From Pedobacter nutrimenti (GTDB lineage: Bacteria > Bacteroidota > Bacteroidia > Sphingobacteriales > Sphingobacteriaceae): DNA of 64,000 bases. Under the pieces are notes generated by a model that saw only the letters and a list, made by a program, of their open reading frames with translations, was not told the origin of the DNA and ran no database searches. The translations under genes and the position numbers were made by a program. This document shows positions 61,932-64,000 of this stretch, piece by piece (within the stretch, counting starts at the first letter, position 1; every line of letters begins with the position of its first letter). The stretch covers positions 126,285 through 190,284 of the forward strand of contig NZ_QKLU01000002.1 of NCBI RefSeq assembly GCF_003208655.1. The letters run 5' to 3'.

Positions 61932-64000
61932 TCAGGCAAGCGGAAAACTCAGAAAAAACACTGTTCCGGTATCCACTGCAGATTTAAAATCTACGGTTCC
62001 GCCTGCATTCTCTACAGCTTGTTTAACAAAAGCAAGGCCCAAACCGGTACCTGAAGATTTAGTGGTAAAATTGGGTGCAAAAATTTTAGTATGCAGGTAT
62101 TCATCAATACCCTTTCCATTATCAGCCACTTCTACCCAAACCTTTTTCTGATCATTCCAGATCCTGATGTAAACCATACACGCCTCCTGGCCACCAGATG
62201 CTTCTATAGCATTTTTCAGCAGGTTATTGAAGGTTCGCAGCAACTGGTCCTTATCACCCATTATAAGGACTTCTAAGCTCGTTTGATCAGAAATACCTAT
62301 CTCGACATCTTTAGTGTTGGCAAATACGTCCCTGGCCTGCTGAATGATCGGCAACAGCAATAGCTTTTGCAGTTTTGTATCTGGCATTTTTGCAAAATTC
62401 GAAAACTCAGAAGCAATAGTCGCCAGGCTGTCAATTTGTTCGATAAATGATTTATTAAATCGATCAAATTTCTTCTCAAAATTGGCATCTTTTTCTTTCC
62501 AGGCTTTTTCCAACAGCTGTACACCCAGCTTCAAGGGGGTAAGCGGGTTTTTAATTTCATGAGCGACCTGTTTTGCCATTTCCCTCCATGCACTTTCCCG
62601 TTCGGATTTAGCGAGCTTTATAGCACTTTCCTCCAGCGCAGCAATCATTTTATTATATTCCTTGATCAATGAACCGATCTCATCGTGCCGTGACCATAAA
62701 ATAGGCTGATTTTTTTGTCCCAGTTTTGTTTTCCTTATACTGTCCTGAATAAAGGTAAGCGGGCTTGTAATCTGATTGGCAAGAAAAACAGCAAGTATTC
62801 CTATGGCCACAAAAACCAAGGCATAAATATTAATCAAGGTATTAATAAACACACCTATTTTGGATTGATAATCTCCCTCATTTCCATAATAAGGCAGTCC
62901 TATGTAGGCTACGGTTTGGTTTTGAGAATTTCTAATGGGTGCATAAGCCGCAGAATAGGAAAAATCACCAATTTTCTCATTTGGATCCAGGTACTCTGAA
63001 AGCTGCATTCTGCTCAAATAAATAAAAGCTTTGGTTCCCATTTTTGTACCCAGAAAGCCATAGTCATAAATCTTGGGAATAGAAGTATAAAGTAAATTAC
63101 CCTGTCTGTCAAACAAATTGAGGTAAGCCCCGTTCATGTCAGAAAACTGATTAAACTCCTCATTAGACTGATCAGAAACCGATGGAATGCCGTTTGTATG
63201 GATCATCTTTTCATAAGACAACTGTACCTTTCTTAGTTTGTCTTTGATAAAGTCGTCTTGCTGCCTGCGGTACTCCGAACTAATGTAATAAAATGTGGTC
63301 CAGCCTACAATTAGCAAAGTCGCAACAACCGAAAGAACGATAGAAAACTGAATCCGGGTTTTATACAAGATCTTATTTGCATTAATCATTAATGAGCGGT
63401 TGATGTTGAACCATCCGCCCCAGGTATCGTCAATATTTTTAACAACCCAGATCAAAATATAGAGAAGAATGGAAAACATGATAAACACCAGGAAGAAAAA
63501 CGATAAGACAGCAAGCCTGGTTACATAAGAAACCTTTTCCTTACTAACAACAACTGTTTTAAAGCTGCTGGGCATATAAATCATATGATTATAACCCGTC
63601 CTGTCGTCATTTACAAATATGGCCTCTCCCTTTCTCCCTTTGAAATCCTGATTATTGAGCTTATAGGTAAATTTTCCCGCCTGCTTAATTAGTTTTCCGT
63701 AGTTGTAAAAAGCAAAAGAATAATCTTTAAGATCTTCATCACCTTTTACTTTCAAATCAACCAGAAGGTCCGGAAATTGATTACTATAATCATATTGCTG
63801 GGATTTTAATTCTAAAACCAGCGTACCCAATATGTGTTTGTTGTAAAAAACAGGGATAATTCCAAAATAGCTTTGATAACCAAAGGTGTCATTCAGGCGG
63901 TAAAAGAAATTGGATACTTTAACAGATCCCGACCTGACCAGGTCTTTATAATGGACCAGATGTACCGCATCATCAGAATTTAATGTCGAATCAAGACTAT
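61932..64000 (-). CDS. NtrY-like sensor histidine kinase, truncated by the window edge
   Basis: The frame stays open from the stop at 61932 to the window end, so the N-terminus is missing; the apparent TTG start near 63830 is not real, since coding sequence continues upstream (e.g. YFGIIPVFYN). The visible 689 codons contain three membrane helices, an extracytoplasmic sensor segment, a HAMP-like region (LANQITSPLTFIQDSIRKTK), the phospho-acceptor His box (HEIKNPLTPLKL), an N box (NNLLKNAIEAS), and ATP-binding motifs VADNGKGID and SSGTGLGLAF. This order is that of NtrY-type kinases with a double sensor module. The response regulator is not visible. Confidence 0.9.
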   Translation of the reverse strand, partial: SLDSTLNSDDAVHLVHYKDLVRSGSVKVSNFFYRLNDTFGYQSYFGIIPVFYNKHILGTLVLELKSQQYDYSNQFPDLLVDLKVKGDEDLKDYSFAFYNYGKLIKQAGKFTYKLNNQDFKGRKGEAIFVNDDRTGYNHMIYMPSSFKTVVVSKEKVSYVTRLAVLSFFFLVFIMFSILLYILIWVVKNIDDTWGGWFNINRSLMINANKILYKTRIQFSIVLSVVATLLIVGWTTFYYISSEYRRQQDDFIKDKLRKVQLSYEKMIHTNGIPSVSDQSNEEFNQFSDMNGAYLNLFDRQGNLLYTSIPKIYDYGFLGTKMGTKAFIYLSRMQLSEYLDPNEKIGDFSYSAAYAPIRNSQNQTVAYIGLPYYGNEGDYQSKIGVFINTLINIYALVFVAIGILAVFLANQITSPLTFIQDSIRKTKLGQKNQPILWSRHDEIGSLIKEYNKMIAALEESAIKLAKSERESAWREMAKQVAHEIKNPLTPLKLGVQLLEKAWKEKDANFEKKFDRFNKSFIEQIDSLATIASEFSNFAKMPDTKLQKLLLLPIIQQARDVFANTKDVEIGISDQTSLEVLIMGDKDQLLRTFNNLLKNAIEASGGQEACMVYIRIWNDQKKVWVEVADNGKGIDEYLHTKIFAPNFTTKSSGTGLGLAFVKQAVENAGGTVDFKSAVDTGTVFFLSFPLA

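Noticed and set aside
63828..63830. Start of the histidine kinase at 63830 (TTG)
   Set aside because: The frame is open all the way to the window edge with sensible coding sequence, so the real start lies outside.

Overview
The window looks like a chromosomal segment of a Bacteroidota bacterium of the Sphingobacteriaceae, most like Pedobacter. The evidence is four tandem SusC/SusD pairs plus a fifth pair elsewhere, a short primary sigma factor of about 286 residues, Bacteroidota-type promoters (TTTG, about 19-20 bp, TAnnTTTG), absence of Shine-Dalgarno leaders, a FecR/ECF sigma pair, and abundant lipoproteins ending in Cys-Lys-Lys. Species assignment is inference.

Layout. (1) 0.1-4.2 kb, minus: the TonB energy locus (ExbB, two ExbD, TonB, a small membrane protein, a PstS-like lipoprotein). 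(2) 4.5-10.3 kb: ATP-dependent PEP carboxykinase, a SUI1 protein with a lipid kinase, metK behind a SAM-II-type riboswitch, an orphan third ExbD, and a small conserved protein. (3) 10.4-19.9 kb, plus: ECF sigma, FecR anti-sigma, STN-containing SusC, SusD and a GH20 beta-N-acetylhexosaminidase, a trans-envelope-signalled amino-sugar polymer locus. (4) 19.9-26.5 kb: primary sigma factor, Lrp regulator, and a glycerol locus (DeoR/GlpR-type repressor divergent from glpD-glpK-glpF). (5) 26.6-35.7 kb: ORF6N protein, two near-identical tRNA-Asp genes flanking an acetyltransferase and an AraC regulator, release factor 1, LpxH, ferredoxin reductase plus 2Fe-2S ferredoxin, and an amidase/small protein/S41 protease cluster. 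(6) 35.7-56.3 kb, minus: four consecutive SusCD operons, called A (40407-35741), B (45354-40771), C (50474-45493) and D (56349-50887) below, without any glycoside hydrolase. (7) 56.6-60.6 kb, plus: a second DeoR-family regulator, a NagB/PIG-L fusion and a NagX-like membrane acetyltransferase. (8) 61-64 kb: a coiled-coil membrane protein and an NtrY-like histidine kinase cut by the window edge.

How it fits together. Regions 6 and 7 look like one amino-sugar uptake and catabolism system. The DeoR regulator is divergent from operon D. Upstream of operons A, C and D, but not B, there are paired arrays of direct repeats with a CGCA core every 10 bp; in C and D the two arrays lie exactly 104 bp apart and in A about 105 bp apart, an integral number of helical turns. 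This suggests a shared operator system with looping or cooperative binding, probably by the DeoR protein at 56576. Operon B differs in SusC type, SusD family and lack of operator, and looks like an unrelated unit among paralogous duplicates. The ECF/FecR-controlled GH20 locus is a second, differently regulated entry route for related sugars.

The best candidates for new biology are the phased operator pairs, the NagB/PIG-L fusion with Thr in place of a catalytic Asp, the SAM-II element on metK, the phased T-rich array at glpD, and an unexplained 11-bp tandem repeat with an inverted repeat next to the orphan exbD. All assignments were made by reading the sequence, without database searches.
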